A DNA stretch of 64,000 bases from an uncultured Prevotellaceae bacterium (GCA_937898415.1 CALDLA010000051.1:1-64000), one strand, 5' to 3'; shown: positions 17,235-26,824, counted from the stretch's first letter. Translations and numbers: made by a program. Notes: generated from the sequence alone by a model not told the origin.

Positions 17235-20012
17235 ATGGCAAGCTACTACGACTCCAACAAAGCAACATCTGCCAATTCGAGGTATTTCATCCTGAATGGT
17301 TCTGAAGAGCAGCATTTCCCCTTCGAGGGCCTTTATATTGGTTCTCTGAGTGGTGGCGATATGGAATTGCCAGCTCTTGTAGACATCTGCGAGGTGAAAG
17401 CATTCTGTATGCTCCATAACAATGAGGAAACTCGTACTCGCGTTAATCACGTCTTAGAGAAACTGGCTTGGAGAATAGCGATTACTGTTCCTGCCAACCT
17501 ATGCGAGATTGTGTTGTACAATGGTGGTATCGCTGGCGATTCTTTCAATACTCATTCGCGACTGAACAAATATTTGGTGGGCAACCGCGATGATCGAGTA
17601 CTCTTTGATGGCAATGCTGATGAGTTTTCGAGAATCGTAGATGAGGCCTATGCTTCTATCGTTCAGCGTATGTCAGCTATCAATTGCGCAGGTAAACGTA
17701 CGTTGGTAGAACTGAATGAGTCTTTAGGGCGAGATGCCCGCATGAAATACCAGTTCTTCCTCCTGACCGACTTTCCTCGCAACGTGAAGATGCAAACTGT
17801 GCAGAAACTGGCACAGATTGTAGAGACGGGTAGTCGTGCAGGCATCTATGTATTGATGAGTTGGGACATGAATGAAGACTTTAGTGATGCACAAAATGGC
17901 TCTTCATCTTTCGATGCTCAGGCTATGCTGAAGAACATGGAGATTATCTTCCCGAAAGACGGAGCCTTCTATTTCAGCAACTCTGGTCACGACGATGTGC
18001 TGAATCGCTTTACGCTGACATTGGACGATGCTGCTATAGACCCTGCGGAAGCTAACACTTGGGTCACATATATTAATAATGTAGTGGAAGTAGCCAAGAA
18101 GAATGCCCGTCCTTCAGCTCTCAAGCAAGACTTTGCCCAACTGGAGAATACGCCTTACGAGCCAGTTATGTCTGAGATTAGTGTTACTGTGGGGTTGGAT
18201 GTCAACGACAAGCATCCTGTTACTGTTCGTTTCAACTCTGGCGACTACATCCACGCTTTCATTCTGGGTCAGTCTGGTTCTGGTAAGTCTGTTCTACTGA
18301 ACAACATCATCAGTAGTGCCATACTGAAGTATTCACCAGAAGATCTGATGCTTTATCTGATGGACTTCAAGGGCGTAGAGTTCAATCGCTATCGTGGTAT
18401 TAAACATACAAAGGCTGTCCTGGTAGATAACAGTGACCCACAGATGACGCTTGAAGTGCTTCGTGAGTTACGAGAAGAGAACAAACATCGCGTGAAGCTC
18501 TGGCAAAAGGAGAGCGTTAATAATATCGATGGTTATAACAAGAAGTATCCTAATAGCCGACTGCCTCAGATCCTCTTTGTGGCAGACGAATGTCAAGTCA
18601 TGTTCAAAGAGAATGTGAGCAATGGTACAGAGCGTATCATCCAGCAGGAGATATCTGAAATACTGAACATCATTGCGACACAAGGCCGTAGCCAGGGTAT
18701 TCACATGCTATTGGCTACCCAGCAACTTGATGAGACAGATATCTCTGGTCAGATACTCAAAAACCTAACAGAATGCTTCTTGCTGATGAGTGCTCCTGTA
18801 GACTCTGACAGATTAGTGCCAGACAGTAGTGATATGACCAGCCGTCAGATGACAGGTATGGCTTGCTATTATCACAAGCGGGCATTGCAAAGTCAGGTGC
18901 AGACATTCTATGCTAATGATGAAGAACTGGCTAATGCCATTGAGGCTGCTCAGACAAAAGCTTTGGATGTTCCAGGTAATGGCGAACATTATTTCTGTGG
19001 TTCATCACTCTTCTATTTGGATCAGAATAAAGATGCAATCAAAGATAACGACTATGATAGTCCCATTGCACTTGTTGGTCAGAACATAGGCATCAATGCT
19101 GGAGCCACAACATTGCCCCTACGCAATGACTTTTCTGAAAACATTCTCATATTTGGAACCAATAAGGAAGAGCAAACTGCTGGTGTCACTATGAATGCTT
19201 TGGCATCGCTTATGCTGTCCTATCAGCAGAAAGGTATTGCCTGCCAATTCCTTGTTATAGATTGTCTGGTTCAACAGAATGCCAAATACAAGATGGTTCT
19301 TGAAGAGTGGAAAGCGAAAGGCCTTTGCAAACTGATCCCACGTCAGGAGAGTGGAGGCGTATTGCATAGCCTTGTGGATGATATATCAAACAATACAGCC
19401 CAGCCGACCATCTTGGTCATCATTGGTCAGGAGCGATTTATCGAGATGAAACGTAAGCTCTCACTTCAGGGATTATCTTCAGCTAATAACGATTGGAGCG
19501 ACTTTGATGATTTCGATTTCGATTCAATTGAACCTTTACAAAATATAGAAATTGATGAGAGTGCAGTCATTCCTGAACTGACAGAAGAGCAGAAACTACA
19601 GTTGCAAAAGATGTTGGAAGAGGACGAGCCAAAGACTGAGGCTCTACAACAGGAAGAGAAAAATGAACCCGCAGAAGAACCAAGTCTTGCTGATAAAATG
19701 ACCTATCCCAAGGCGCTCTCTTATATTTTAGACGAAGGACCATTGCAGGGAGTACATACACTGCTAATGGTTGACAAACCTGGAAACATCCTCTTTGAGG
19801 GTGACTATGATGTGAATGATACAGACAAGTTCCGTCATAAGATTATCCTGCGCTCTGAGAACAAATTCCTTGCCCCCATGCGCTTCAGTCAAGAAATCGA
19901 TGTGGAGACACTGAGCGACGAGGAAGAACACTTAAGGGCATATTATTACCCAGAGGGTGACGATCCAATACTCTTCACACCCTATCAGATGCCTGATGAA
20001 GATATAGTATAA
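17235..20012 (+). CDS. Soluble FtsK/EssC-like ATPase
   Basis: 925 aa with no membrane helix. Residues 1-310 form an unrecognised N-terminal region; residues 330-560 are an FtsK/SpoIIIE motor with Walker A GQSGSGKS (345-352), Walker B ILFVADE (about 446-452) and ATQQLDETDISGQILKNL. A second, degenerate ATPase module follows (about 630-760) in which the P-loop reads FGTNKEEQTA. Tandem active plus degenerate motors and a neighbouring WXG100-like gene resemble type VII secretion EssC, but FHA domains and membrane anchors are absent. An acidic, Glu-rich linker (about 770-830) precedes the C-terminal domain. Confidence 0.82.
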   Translation: MASYYDSNKATSANSRYFILNGSEEQHFPFEGLYIGSLSGGDMELPALVDICEVKAFCMLHNNEETRTRVNHVLEKLAWRIAITVPANLCEIVLYNGGIAGDSFNTHSRLNKYLVGNRDDRVLFDGNADEFSRIVDEAYASIVQRMSAINCAGKRTLVELNESLGRDARMKYQFFLLTDFPRNVKMQTVQKLAQIVETGSRAGIYVLMSWDMNEDFSDAQNGSSSFDAQAMLKNMEIIFPKDGAFYFSNSGHDDVLNRFTLTLDDAAIDPAEANTWVTYINNVVEVAKKNARPSALKQDFAQLENTPYEPVMSEISVTVGLDVNDKHPVTVRFNSGDYIHAFILGQSGSGKSVLLNNIISSAILKYSPEDLMLYLMDFKGVEFNRYRGIKHTKAVLVDNSDPQMTLEVLRELREENKHRVKLWQKESVNNIDGYNKKYPNSRLPQILFVADECQVMFKENVSNGTERIIQQEISEILNIIATQGRSQGIHMLLATQQLDETDISGQILKNLTECFLLMSAPVDSDRLVPDSSDMTSRQMTGMACYYHKRALQSQVQTFYANDEELANAIEAAQTKALDVPGNGEHYFCGSSLFYLDQNKDAIKDNDYDSPIALVGQNIGINAGATTLPLRNDFSENILIFGTNKEEQTAGVTMNALASLMLSYQQKGIACQFLVIDCLVQQNAKYKMVLEEWKAKGLCKLIPRQESGGVLHSLVDDISNNTAQPTILVIIGQERFIEMKRKLSLQGLSSANNDWSDFDDFDFDSIEPLQNIEIDESAVIPELTEEQKLQLQKMLEEDEPKTEALQQEEKNEPAEEPSLADKMTYPKALSYILDEGPLQGVHTLLMVDKPGNILFEGDYDVNDTDKFRHKIILRSENKFLAPMRFSQEIDVETLSDEEEHLRAYYYPEGDDPILFTPYQMPDEDIV

Positions 20013-20049
20013 ATCAAAACGAAATACGAACCCTAAAAACAAATGAATT

Positions 20050-20337
20050 ATGGCAGATAACAGTATTATGACCAATATCTCCGCAGTCCAGAACTACGGA
20101 AAAAATCTGCAAAAGGCTCAACAGCAGATACTCCAGATTACCCAACAGATCAAGAAACAAACGGAGTCTATAGGTAACATCTGGAAAGATGACCAGTTCC
20201 AGAAATTCAAATTGGATTATGATGAGAACATTTATAAACCAGTGATGAAAGCAACAACGTTGATGGAGAATGAAGCTCATTACATTGAGAAGACCATCGA
20301 GTTGCAACGTGAGATACAGAAATTAAAAATTCGCTAA
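20050..20337 (+). CDS. WXG100-like protein
   Basis: 95 aa, all-helical, no cysteine. Two helices flank IGNIWKDDQFQKF with W45 in the middle, the place of the WxG turn in ESAT-6/WXG100 proteins, though here the turn is W-K-D. Size and position directly after an EssC-like ATPase support the call. It may be a secreted dimer or an internal adaptor for a larger substrate. Confidence 0.68.
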   Translation: MADNSIMTNISAVQNYGKNLQKAQQQILQITQQIKKQTESIGNIWKDDQFQKFKLDYDENIYKPVMKATTLMENEAHYIEKTIELQREIQKLKIR

Positions 20338-20356
20338 CCAATAAAACGATAATGAT

Positions 20357-20827
20357 ATGCCAGTAGATTTTTCATTCCTACAGAATGCTGCGCCAGCAAA
20401 GCAAGAAGAACCGAAGCAGCCAGAGCAGAAGCCTGATACTGGTTTGGCCAATGTGACGGTGCGCGTAGATGCCGACTGCTTCATGCAGTGCGATGGTGAG
20501 TTCGTGGATGTCCCGTTGAAGGCAGGACAAGTGACTAAGACTGAATTGCCAACAGGCCAACACCTGCTTGAGTTCTTAAGTACGGAGAATCCTAACGTCA
20601 AGGTAGAGAAGATGGTAGATTTCCCAGAATCAGGAAAGAGCTATCTCGTGGTGGTCAACGAACTGAAGGCAGCCATTGCTCCTTCTATGCCTCAGGAACA
20701 GCCTCAGCAGGCTGCACCCCAAAATCCGTTCCTCGATCAGTTGAATCAGATGCAGTGGAACAACCCGTTGGTCCCACCCGCTATGCCGCAGAACCCACCT
20801 CCTATTCCAGGTGATAATAATAAATAA
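20357..20827 (+). CDS. PEGA-like beta domain with proline/glutamine-rich tail
   Basis: 156 aa. Residues 30-95 (VTVRVDADCFMQCDGEFVD, LPTGQHLLEF) resemble PEGA or carboxypeptidase-regulatory type beta sandwiches. The last 60 residues are rich in P, Q and N (QPQQAAPQNPF). No signal peptide. Family assignment is tentative; it belongs to the same operon with a 19-bp gap. Confidence 0.6.
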   Translation: MPVDFSFLQNAAPAKQEEPKQPEQKPDTGLANVTVRVDADCFMQCDGEFVDVPLKAGQVTKTELPTGQHLLEFLSTENPNVKVEKMVDFPESGKSYLVVVNELKAAIAPSMPQEQPQQAAPQNPFLDQLNQMQWNNPLVPPAMPQNPPPIPGDNNK

Positions 20828-20854
20828 TGTGTAATCGATAAATTTGAAGATAAT

Positions 20855-21976
20855 ATGGGATTTTTTGGATTTAGTTCAAAGAAAGAAGTTGAAGAGAAAG
20901 AGCGCTTGGCGAGAGAAGAGGCTCGCCGAGAGGCAATGGGCGATTTGCGCGAGCGTGACAAGAGGACCAGGCAGAACGTGCTGCAAGGTCAGCAAAGCGA
21001 CCTTGCCAACATCGCAAAGGGCAGCCAGGTCAAGTTTAGAATACCTTACTTTGACGTGTTTGACCCTCGCTTTGAGAACTTCGCCGTGCCTGTGGCGGTA
21101 GAAGTATCATTGGTATATGGTGTGAACGACCTTGCCTTGTTCAACAGTATCAACAAGACGCAGAACGTCAACGATGATGTTTTCCAGCAGAAGCTAAAGG
21201 GACAGGTAACCAAATTTGTCAAGGGCGTAGTGACCAATGCACCTGCTGACCATCAAATCCCCGTTCTGAAACTGGAAAGCAAGATTGTGGAGATAAGTGA
21301 GCTTGTTCAGAACTACGTCACTCCACAAGTGGAACGGCTTTTCGGCGTCAATGTGCGAAGCATTGACGTTACAAATATCGCAGTTGACAACCAAAGTAGA
21401 GGCTACCGTGAACTGAAGGCTGTGACTACCGACCTTGAGAAAGATTCTCTACAGGCGCGCTCCAGTCTTAATATTGATGCTTGGAAACGTCAACAAGAGA
21501 TGAACCTTGGCGGACAAGAGGAGATGCAACGCATGCAGTTGGAGCATCAGCGCGAGACGATGCGCATTCAGCGTGAAGAGTTGCAGCGTGCCTCGCGCCT
21601 GCAGACAGAGACCAATTTCCTCGGCGCGCACCAGGCAAACCTCAATGCTGGCGTGCAGACCGCTCAGGCACAGGCACAAGGCGGTTTGTTCGCTTCACAA
21701 ATGGCTGGAGTGCCCCCCATGCCAGGGATGGGTGGCATGCCTCCAATGCCAGGCGCTGCGCCACAGGTGAGTTATATGGTGGGCGTCAACGGACAACAAG
21801 TAGGTCCTTGTGACTGGAATCAGTTGCAGCAGCTCGTTCAGCAAGGGCAGCTGACACACCAGTCATACGTTTGGAAGCAGGGCATGCCGCAGTGGCAAAT
21901 GGCAGGTGAGGTGATGGAACTCACTCCTTTGTTCCAAGGTGGTGCACCACAGATGCCGCCTATGCCTGGAATGTAA
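20855..21976 (+). CDS. SPFH-domain protein with C-terminal GYF_2 domain
   Basis: 373 aa. After a charged helix (1-50), residues 55-190 are SPFH/band-7-like (RIPYFDVFDPRFENF, VTNIAVDNQSRGY), followed by a long coiled coil (200-260), a Met/Pro/Gly-rich linker and a GYF_2-type domain (about 300-355, QVGPCDWNQLQQLVQQGQL, MPQWQ). This architecture is common in SPFH proteins labelled virion core protein in conflict or stress operons. A platform-forming scaffold at the membrane is the likely role. Confidence 0.82.
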   Translation: MGFFGFSSKKEVEEKERLAREEARREAMGDLRERDKRTRQNVLQGQQSDLANIAKGSQVKFRIPYFDVFDPRFENFAVPVAVEVSLVYGVNDLALFNSINKTQNVNDDVFQQKLKGQVTKFVKGVVTNAPADHQIPVLKLESKIVEISELVQNYVTPQVERLFGVNVRSIDVTNIAVDNQSRGYRELKAVTTDLEKDSLQARSSLNIDAWKRQQEMNLGGQEEMQRMQLEHQRETMRIQREELQRASRLQTETNFLGAHQANLNAGVQTAQAQAQGGLFASQMAGVPPMPGMGGMPPMPGAAPQVSYMVGVNGQQVGPCDWNQLQQLVQQGQLTHQSYVWKQGMPQWQMAGEVMELTPLFQGGAPQMPPMPGM

Positions 21977-22020
21977 TTCAACAGAACAAATACACATTAA
22001 TAATCAATAATCATAAAACT

Positions 22021-22728
22021 ATGGCAAAGAATTTAATTCCCGAGGAGCTTGATGCCCTCATTAAGGAGTATTTAACCGATGGCGTTTTGACAGACAAAGA
22101 GCGCCAAGTGATTTTGAAAAAGGCATTGGGTATGGGCCTTGACCGCGATGAGATTGACCTCTATCTTGATGCACAAGTACAGAAAATTGACCAAGCAACA
22201 GATGCTGCAGTTCGTCGTCAGAAAGGCAAAGCCTGTCCTCATTGTGGTGCCTACGTCTCACAAATGACTGACAAATGTCCTGAGTGTGGCCAATATATTA
22301 CACCTGAGGCAACTAAGGAGCTTGAAGAGATTCTTGACAATCTTGAAGAGGCCTTGGTTAACATGAAGTCAAGAAAAGATTTCGATAGGAATAAAGCGAT
22401 TGTAGAACGTTATGAGCGAAAAGCGAGGATGTACTATAGTAATCATCCAAAGATTAAAGCGCTACTTGCTGAAGTTGATGACGAAATGAATGTAGCAGAA
22501 AGTAAATTAAAATCCATAGAACGAAAAGAAACTTTAGTTTCAATACTGAAAAACAAATGGTTGTGGAAAGGAATGCCATTCCTGCTAACTCTAATATTTT
22601 TTGTTAAATGTCAAAGTGTTCCTCAAGGGCCAGAAAGAGACCCGTATACTTTATTGATTATATTATGTGTTTTTATTGGGATTGGTATACTATTTTTTGA
22701 ATTAATTAAAAATGCTGATAAGAAATAA
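22021..22728 (+). CDS. Zinc-ribbon protein with two C-terminal membrane helices
   Basis: 235 aa. The N-terminal segment (PEELDALIKEYLTDGVLTDKE) is helical; a zinc ribbon CPHCG...CPECG occupies residues 71-89, a coiled coil 95-175, and two hydrophobic helices lie at about 182-200 and 207-228. It probably anchors the soluble ATPase/SPFH complex at the inner membrane, an inference from its being the only clearly membrane-spanning product of the operon. Confidence 0.75.
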   Translation: MAKNLIPEELDALIKEYLTDGVLTDKERQVILKKALGMGLDRDEIDLYLDAQVQKIDQATDAAVRRQKGKACPHCGAYVSQMTDKCPECGQYITPEATKELEEILDNLEEALVNMKSRKDFDRNKAIVERYERKARMYYSNHPKIKALLAEVDDEMNVAESKLKSIERKETLVSILKNKWLWKGMPFLLTLIFFVKCQSVPQGPERDPYTLLIILCVFIGIGILFFELIKNADKK

Positions 22729-22733
22729 CGATA

Positions 22734-23474
22734 ATGGAATCATTCATAAAAGACGTTACACTCATCCTTAGCAGTAATAATCAAAGAAAGTATTACGTTT
22801 ATCGTCTGGTTGATCCCCGAACATTACATACTTTCTATGTTGGCAAGGGCTGTGGAGACAGAGTGCTTCAGCACGCTAGAGGCGTTCTTGCAAAAAACAC
22901 TTTAGATAAGGATGAAAACGAAATGTCCCTAAAAGAAAAGCAGATAGCAGAGATAATTAGTGCTGGAAAAGAAGTAATTTCCATTATCCATAGGCGAGGG
23001 CTTACAAACAAAGAGGCCTTAGAAGTGGAAGCTGCGCTCATTGATGCATATCCAGGATTGACAAATATTCAGCGAGGATATGGCATCGATCGTGGAGTCA
23101 TGACTATTGAGGATTTGTATGCAACATATAATACACCTGTATATAGCGAGCCGATTGATAAATATGTAATTATCAAGACTACATCTCGGTTTGTCAATGA
23201 TAGAGGTGGACTTTATGATGCTGTCAGTTATGCTTGGCGTGCTACATTACGAAAGGCAAAGCAATACAAATATGTCTTAGCCGTAGTAGATGGTATCGTG
23301 CGAGAAGTGTATGAGGTCAATAAGGATAATGGTTGGTACCAGTTTAATAGTGACAGAATTGCGTTTCATGGAAAGCCCACAAATGACGCTATTGTTTCAA
23401 TGGTAAAAAACAAACGCATTCCTGATTATTATAGAAAGAGGGGAGCTGCTAATCCTTTCATGTATAAAAAATAA
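22734..23474 (+). CDS. GIY-YIG (LEM-3-like) nuclease domain protein
   Basis: 246 aa. YYVYRLVDPRTLHTFYVGKG (residues 20-39) followed by DRVLQHARG and an EVEAALIDAYPG helix is a GIY-YIG fold of the LEM-3-like type. The C-terminal half (130-246) is unrecognised. A nuclease in this position could be an effector of the operon or a DNA-processing enzyme. Five bp after the zinc-ribbon gene. Confidence 0.78.
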   Translation: MESFIKDVTLILSSNNQRKYYVYRLVDPRTLHTFYVGKGCGDRVLQHARGVLAKNTLDKDENEMSLKEKQIAEIISAGKEVISIIHRRGLTNKEALEVEAALIDAYPGLTNIQRGYGIDRGVMTIEDLYATYNTPVYSEPIDKYVIIKTTSRFVNDRGGLYDAVSYAWRATLRKAKQYKYVLAVVDGIVREVYEVNKDNGWYQFNSDRIAFHGKPTNDAIVSMVKNKRIPDYYRKRGAANPFMYKK

Positions 23475-23525
23475 CAAATTAGGTAGCAGAACCTCACGAT
23501 GTATAGGCGAATCGTTATTAAAATT

Positions 23526-23936
23526 ATGGGGTTAAAGATTGCTAAAGACACGAATGTGATTACAATAGTAAAAGAGGAAAACGTGTTCACAAACAGCGAC
23601 ACAATCCAAAAAGGGGCTTTTGGCGATTACCCAGAAGACATCAAAGAAATAGTAATTCCAGAAGGTATAACCTCCATTGAGGAAAATGCTTTTGAGGGAT
23701 GTGATAATCTGACCTCAATAACACTTCCTGGTTCTTTGAAACACATAGGACGTGATGCCTTTACTGATTGTAATAAACTGAAAAATATAGTCTTGCCAGA
23801 GTCAATATCAACGATAGAATGTTGGGGAGAACGAAGAGCCTGGAAAATAGACTTAGACAAGCCTTTCACTGATTTGACACAGCATCTTATTAAAGGGCTT
23901 GAAGTGGAACTCAACCCACCCGTCAATTGGAAATAA
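23526..23936 (+). CDS. BspA-like leucine-rich repeat protein
   Basis: 136 aa from MGLKIAKDTN. Two to three LRR_5 repeats are visible (VIPEGITSIEENAFEGCDNL, LPGSLKHIGRDAFTDC, LPESISTIECW). No signal peptide, unlike secreted BspA proteins, so it is probably an intracellular binding module or an operon substrate. The frame opens at 23499, but the ATG at 23526 fits better. Confidence 0.72.
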   Translation: MGLKIAKDTNVITIVKEENVFTNSDTIQKGAFGDYPEDIKEIVIPEGITSIEENAFEGCDNLTSITLPGSLKHIGRDAFTDCNKLKNIVLPESISTIECWGERRAWKIDLDKPFTDLTQHLIKGLEVELNPPVNWK

Positions 23937-23950
23937 TATAAACACAGATT

Positions 23951-24295
23951 ATGTCATTAATAGTTTCCGATGGGTCTGAAATGATCCGATACAATCCGTC
24001 AACCGCCTCGATTGAAACTTCGAATTCGAGAGGTATCTCATGGTCTATGCGCTACAGATGTTCTGGTATGGGAAATGTACGTGCATTGACAAAGCATAAA
24101 GGAGAGATAATCCTGTGTTCAGACCAAGGAATTTATTTCTCTAAGAACTCTGGTAGGGCTTGGGCAAAGCGGAATAGCTCTGAACGGAACTTTGTTGATA
24201 TCCAAGACATGGGTAACGAGTTGATTGCTACCACCTCTGACGGTCATGTCTATGCTTCCTCATCAGGTGGGTTCAGTTGGTTTAAGCGAAGGTAA
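23951..24295 (+). CDS. Small Asp-box (BNR) beta-propeller fragment protein
   Basis: 114 aa with three sialidase-type Asp-box repeats: SNSRGISW, SKNSGRAW and SSSGGFSW. Only about half a propeller is present, so it must oligomerise or be a fragment. No signal peptide. Spacing of 14 bp to the LRR gene supports cotranscription. Confidence 0.68.
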   Translation: MSLIVSDGSEMIRYNPSTASIETSNSRGISWSMRYRCSGMGNVRALTKHKGEIILCSDQGIYFSKNSGRAWAKRNSSERNFVDIQDMGNELIATTSDGHVYASSSGGFSWFKRR

Positions 24296-24318
24296 CAGAA
24301 CAATAAAACAGATAAACT

Positions 24319-24507
24319 ATGAACAGGAAAGAAAGAGAGGCTGAATTTAAAGCCAAAATTGCCGAGCTGGATAATTATATAGAAGAAATGAATGGCAAGA
24401 GCAACAAGACTGATGAGGAAATAAAAGAACTCATTAAGGCCATGCAACAAGTCAATAAGTATCTGAGAGCTATCGGAGCCCCAGAGTCGGCTATGTATGA
24501 CATATAG
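24319..24507 (+). CDS. Small coiled-coil protein
   Basis: 62 aa, highly charged (MNRKEREAEFKAKIAELDNY), predicted single helix or helical hairpin. Last recognisable gene of the EssC/WXG operon; function unknown. Confidence 0.55.
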   Translation: MNRKEREAEFKAKIAELDNYIEEMNGKSNKTDEEIKELIKAMQQVNKYLRAIGAPESAMYDI

Positions 24508-24517
24508 ATTGGGTAAA

Positions 24518-24830
24518 ATGAAAATGAGGGAAAAAACACTGAAGACACTTGGAGTGCAATCAGTGAGCGAGGTTACCTCTTCCTTAAGTAGTACATTCAC
24601 CTGTGAACTTGGTGTATAGATACATACTAAGGATAAGACTGGCAAACGAATCAGAATAAGAGGAGCACAAAAGTGATAGTCGTAAAAAGATTGTCTTTTC
24701 TGTTGGGATAATTGTCATCCTACTATTCTGCGGGCTATACATTGCCTTATTGTTTGGACGAAATGCATACGCTATTCTGCAATCAAGTTCCGTAGAAGGG
24801 TGTATCTCTTACCTTTGCACCAGATTATAG
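24518..24830 (+). other. Gene remnants between the operon and the IS
   Basis: Two broken reading frames: a 33-codon ORF (24518-24619, MKMREKTLKTLG) and, after stops, a membrane-helix segment KKIVFSVGIIVILLFCGLY ending at 24830. They look like debris of one or two operon genes damaged before or by the IS insertion. A TACCTTTG box lies at 24810-24817. Confidence 0.4.
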
Positions 24831-24892
24831 AAATGTTCTAAATGTCCGATATTAAATATCGTATCAGTTTAGGACATACGGCTATGATTTTG

Positions 24893-24900
24893 TAGTTTTG
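24893..24900 (+). promoter_or_regulatory. -7 box in IS110 left end
   Basis: TAGTTTTG fits TAnnTTTG and would start transcription near 24907, at the beginning of the structured non-coding region. Confidence 0.5.
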
Positions 24901-24906
24901 CTAGAG

Positions 24907-25110
24907 ATTATGGCCGTAGGGGACGAGGCGAGGCGTAGCCAGGCAGGCTTCAAGCCATGCCGTGTATTAGATTCTGCCCGTCCCCTTTACAAATCTTTAG
25001 AGTCTGGACAAAGAATCGAAGCACGCTATAAGACGGCGATGCAGCGTCCGATAAGAGTAAAGTCGAATAGGATTTGGCTATAGTCTAAACACTTATTCAT
25101 TAACAATTAA
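24907..25110 (+). ncRNA. Candidate IS110 bridge RNA
   Basis: The 5' non-coding end contains AGGGGACG/CGTCCCCT (24918-24986) closing an inner stem GGCA-GGCT-tca-AGCC-a-TGCC (24942-24961), then a second structured part with ACGCT/AGCGT. Location and size fit the bridge RNA that guides IS110-type recombinases to donor and target DNA. Guide loops could not be assigned without flanking empty sites. Confidence 0.6.
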
Positions 25111-25122
25111 AACAGTTAGAAG

Positions 25123-26292
25123 ATGAAGCCAAATTCACAGATGACACTCGACAGGTACTTCCGTCAGTGTGTTGGAATTGACGTTTCCAAGGACAAGTTC
25201 ACCGCCTGCCTCCAGATGTATGACAAGGCCAGCGATGAGGGCTGTCACACGATGAGCATTGACTTCGACAACACGAAGTCAGGTTTTAACCAGTTTGTAA
25301 AGTGGAGCCGTAAGGAGGCTATAAAAGGTTTCCCGCTGACCTACATCATGGAGCCTACAGGTGTCTATTATGAGCGTCTTGCCTACCATCTGTACAAAAT
25401 TGGGCAGACGGTCTATGTGGTGCTGCCGAACAAGGCCCGCAAGTTCTGTGAGGCAGAGGGCATCAAGACCAAGACCGATGCGATGGATGCACGCTGCCTG
25501 GCACTGATGGGGTGCGTCAGCCGTAAGCTGAAGCCATGGAGCCCGCCTGCCGCCATTTATCGCGAACTGCGCCAGATGACGCGCTTCCATGCCGACCTCT
25601 GTGAAATAAGGACCGGCGTGTCGAACCGCATGGAGGCGCTGGAGCACATGGAGGGCGTGAACAAGTCTGTAGTCGGAAACTGCAGGAAGCTGATTGACAA
25701 GATTGACAAGCTGATGGAGGACAACGGCAAGGCAATGATGCAGAAAGTCGCAGAGGACAAAAATCTGGAGACCAGAGTAAAACGCATTGCCACTGTCAAA
25801 GGAATCGGGGAACCGACTATTGTGTGCGTCATTGCTGAGACACAGGGATTCCACCTCATTGAGAACCGCAAGCAACTCGTAAGTTACTCAGGTCTCGACG
25901 TGAAGGCAAGGCAGTCGGGGAATGATGATCCCAGGCATGTGATTTCAAAGAAGGGCAACGCCCATATACGGGCCGCTCTATATATGCCTGCACTGACAGC
26001 AGTCCGCCATAACCCGCAGATAAAGGCCGCCTATGGAAGAATCTGCCAGAAGCATCCCAGTGAGAAGATGATTGGTGTCACTGCCGCCATGCGACGTCTC
26101 TTACTACTTATTTACACTCTATGGAAAAACGGGGAGGTATATGACCCAACACGCGACAAGACGCACACACACCAAAAAAGGAAGAAGGAAGAGAATATGG
26201 AACTGGAATATGGGCCGGAGGAGTGCATAGGAACAAACCGTGAGCCCATAGACTGGAATGCGTCTAACGAGGACGGTAATCCACCTTTTTGA
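25123..26292 (+). CDS. IS110-family DEDD recombinase
   Basis: 389 aa. N-terminal RuvC-like domain with VGIDVSKD, MEPTGVYYE and DAMDARCLA (acidic DEDD residues), coiled-coil middle, and C-terminal Transposase_20 domain with VKGIGEPT and the serine-bearing YSGLDVKARQSG. Full length with no frameshift, so probably functional. The tail after residue 345 is charged and variable. Confidence 0.93.
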   Translation: MKPNSQMTLDRYFRQCVGIDVSKDKFTACLQMYDKASDEGCHTMSIDFDNTKSGFNQFVKWSRKEAIKGFPLTYIMEPTGVYYERLAYHLYKIGQTVYVVLPNKARKFCEAEGIKTKTDAMDARCLALMGCVSRKLKPWSPPAAIYRELRQMTRFHADLCEIRTGVSNRMEALEHMEGVNKSVVGNCRKLIDKIDKLMEDNGKAMMQKVAEDKNLETRVKRIATVKGIGEPTIVCVIAETQGFHLIENRKQLVSYSGLDVKARQSGNDDPRHVISKKGNAHIRAALYMPALTAVRHNPQIKAAYGRICQKHPSEKMIGVTAAMRRLLLLIYTLWKNGEVYDPTRDKTHTHQKRKKEENMELEYGPEECIGTNREPIDWNASNEDGNPPF

Positions 26293-26554
26293 CAAAAGTG
26301 GCCGCGCCTCGAGACACAGCCACACGAGATAGTTCCTCTGGCGGGCTGCGCCAGTGACTTTCTTTGATGGCTGCAAAGGTAACCAGATTCTCTGAGACAA
26401 CAAAGAAAAAAGCAAAAAACATATCATTAATACATGTCCTGCTCCATAATGGCAATGAATCAGGACAAGATTAATACGCATTTAAACTTGAAATAGATAA
26501 TGTTTGTTAATATGTTCTATTTTTCTTCTCTTTTATTTGGAGATTAACACAGAA

Positions 26555-26824
26555 TCTAATACGCACTTTGTGGCGGAGTGCCACACAAAGATGCTTGTCT
26601 GCTTTCTGATGAGCAAGCTCGGCAGACATTGGTTTTTTGTTTCCCTGAATTGTTATTTCACAATAAGAAATTTTCAGAATGAACCTCTCTGGAAATCATG
26701 ATGTACCTTTGCCCGCAAATTACAAAAATTAAACAGACATGGAAGTTATATCAATTGAGCGCAGTACCTACGAGGAACTGCTGACGAGTTTCAACAGCTT
26801 TGTCGCACAGATGAGAGCAATGGC
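26555..26824 (+). repeat. Right-hand copy of the HTH 5' region repeat
   Basis: Matches 15205-15476 in inverted orientation. Contains the promoter and first codons of the intact HTH gene. Confidence 0.88.
26704..26711 (+). promoter_or_regulatory. -7 box of the HTH gene pair
   Basis: TACCTTTG 27 nt before the ATG at 26739; conserved in the left inverted copy. Confidence 0.65.

Larger units (their letters stand above)
24840..26480 (+). mobile_element. IS110-family insertion sequence
   Basis: A single transposase gene flanked by about 290 bp of 5' and 190 bp of 3' non-coding DNA, as in IS110-type elements, which lack terminal inverted repeats. Ends are approximate; the word AGGACA near both ends (24871 and 26462) may mark the core. 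The 5' part carries a promoter and structured RNA. Confidence 0.65.
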
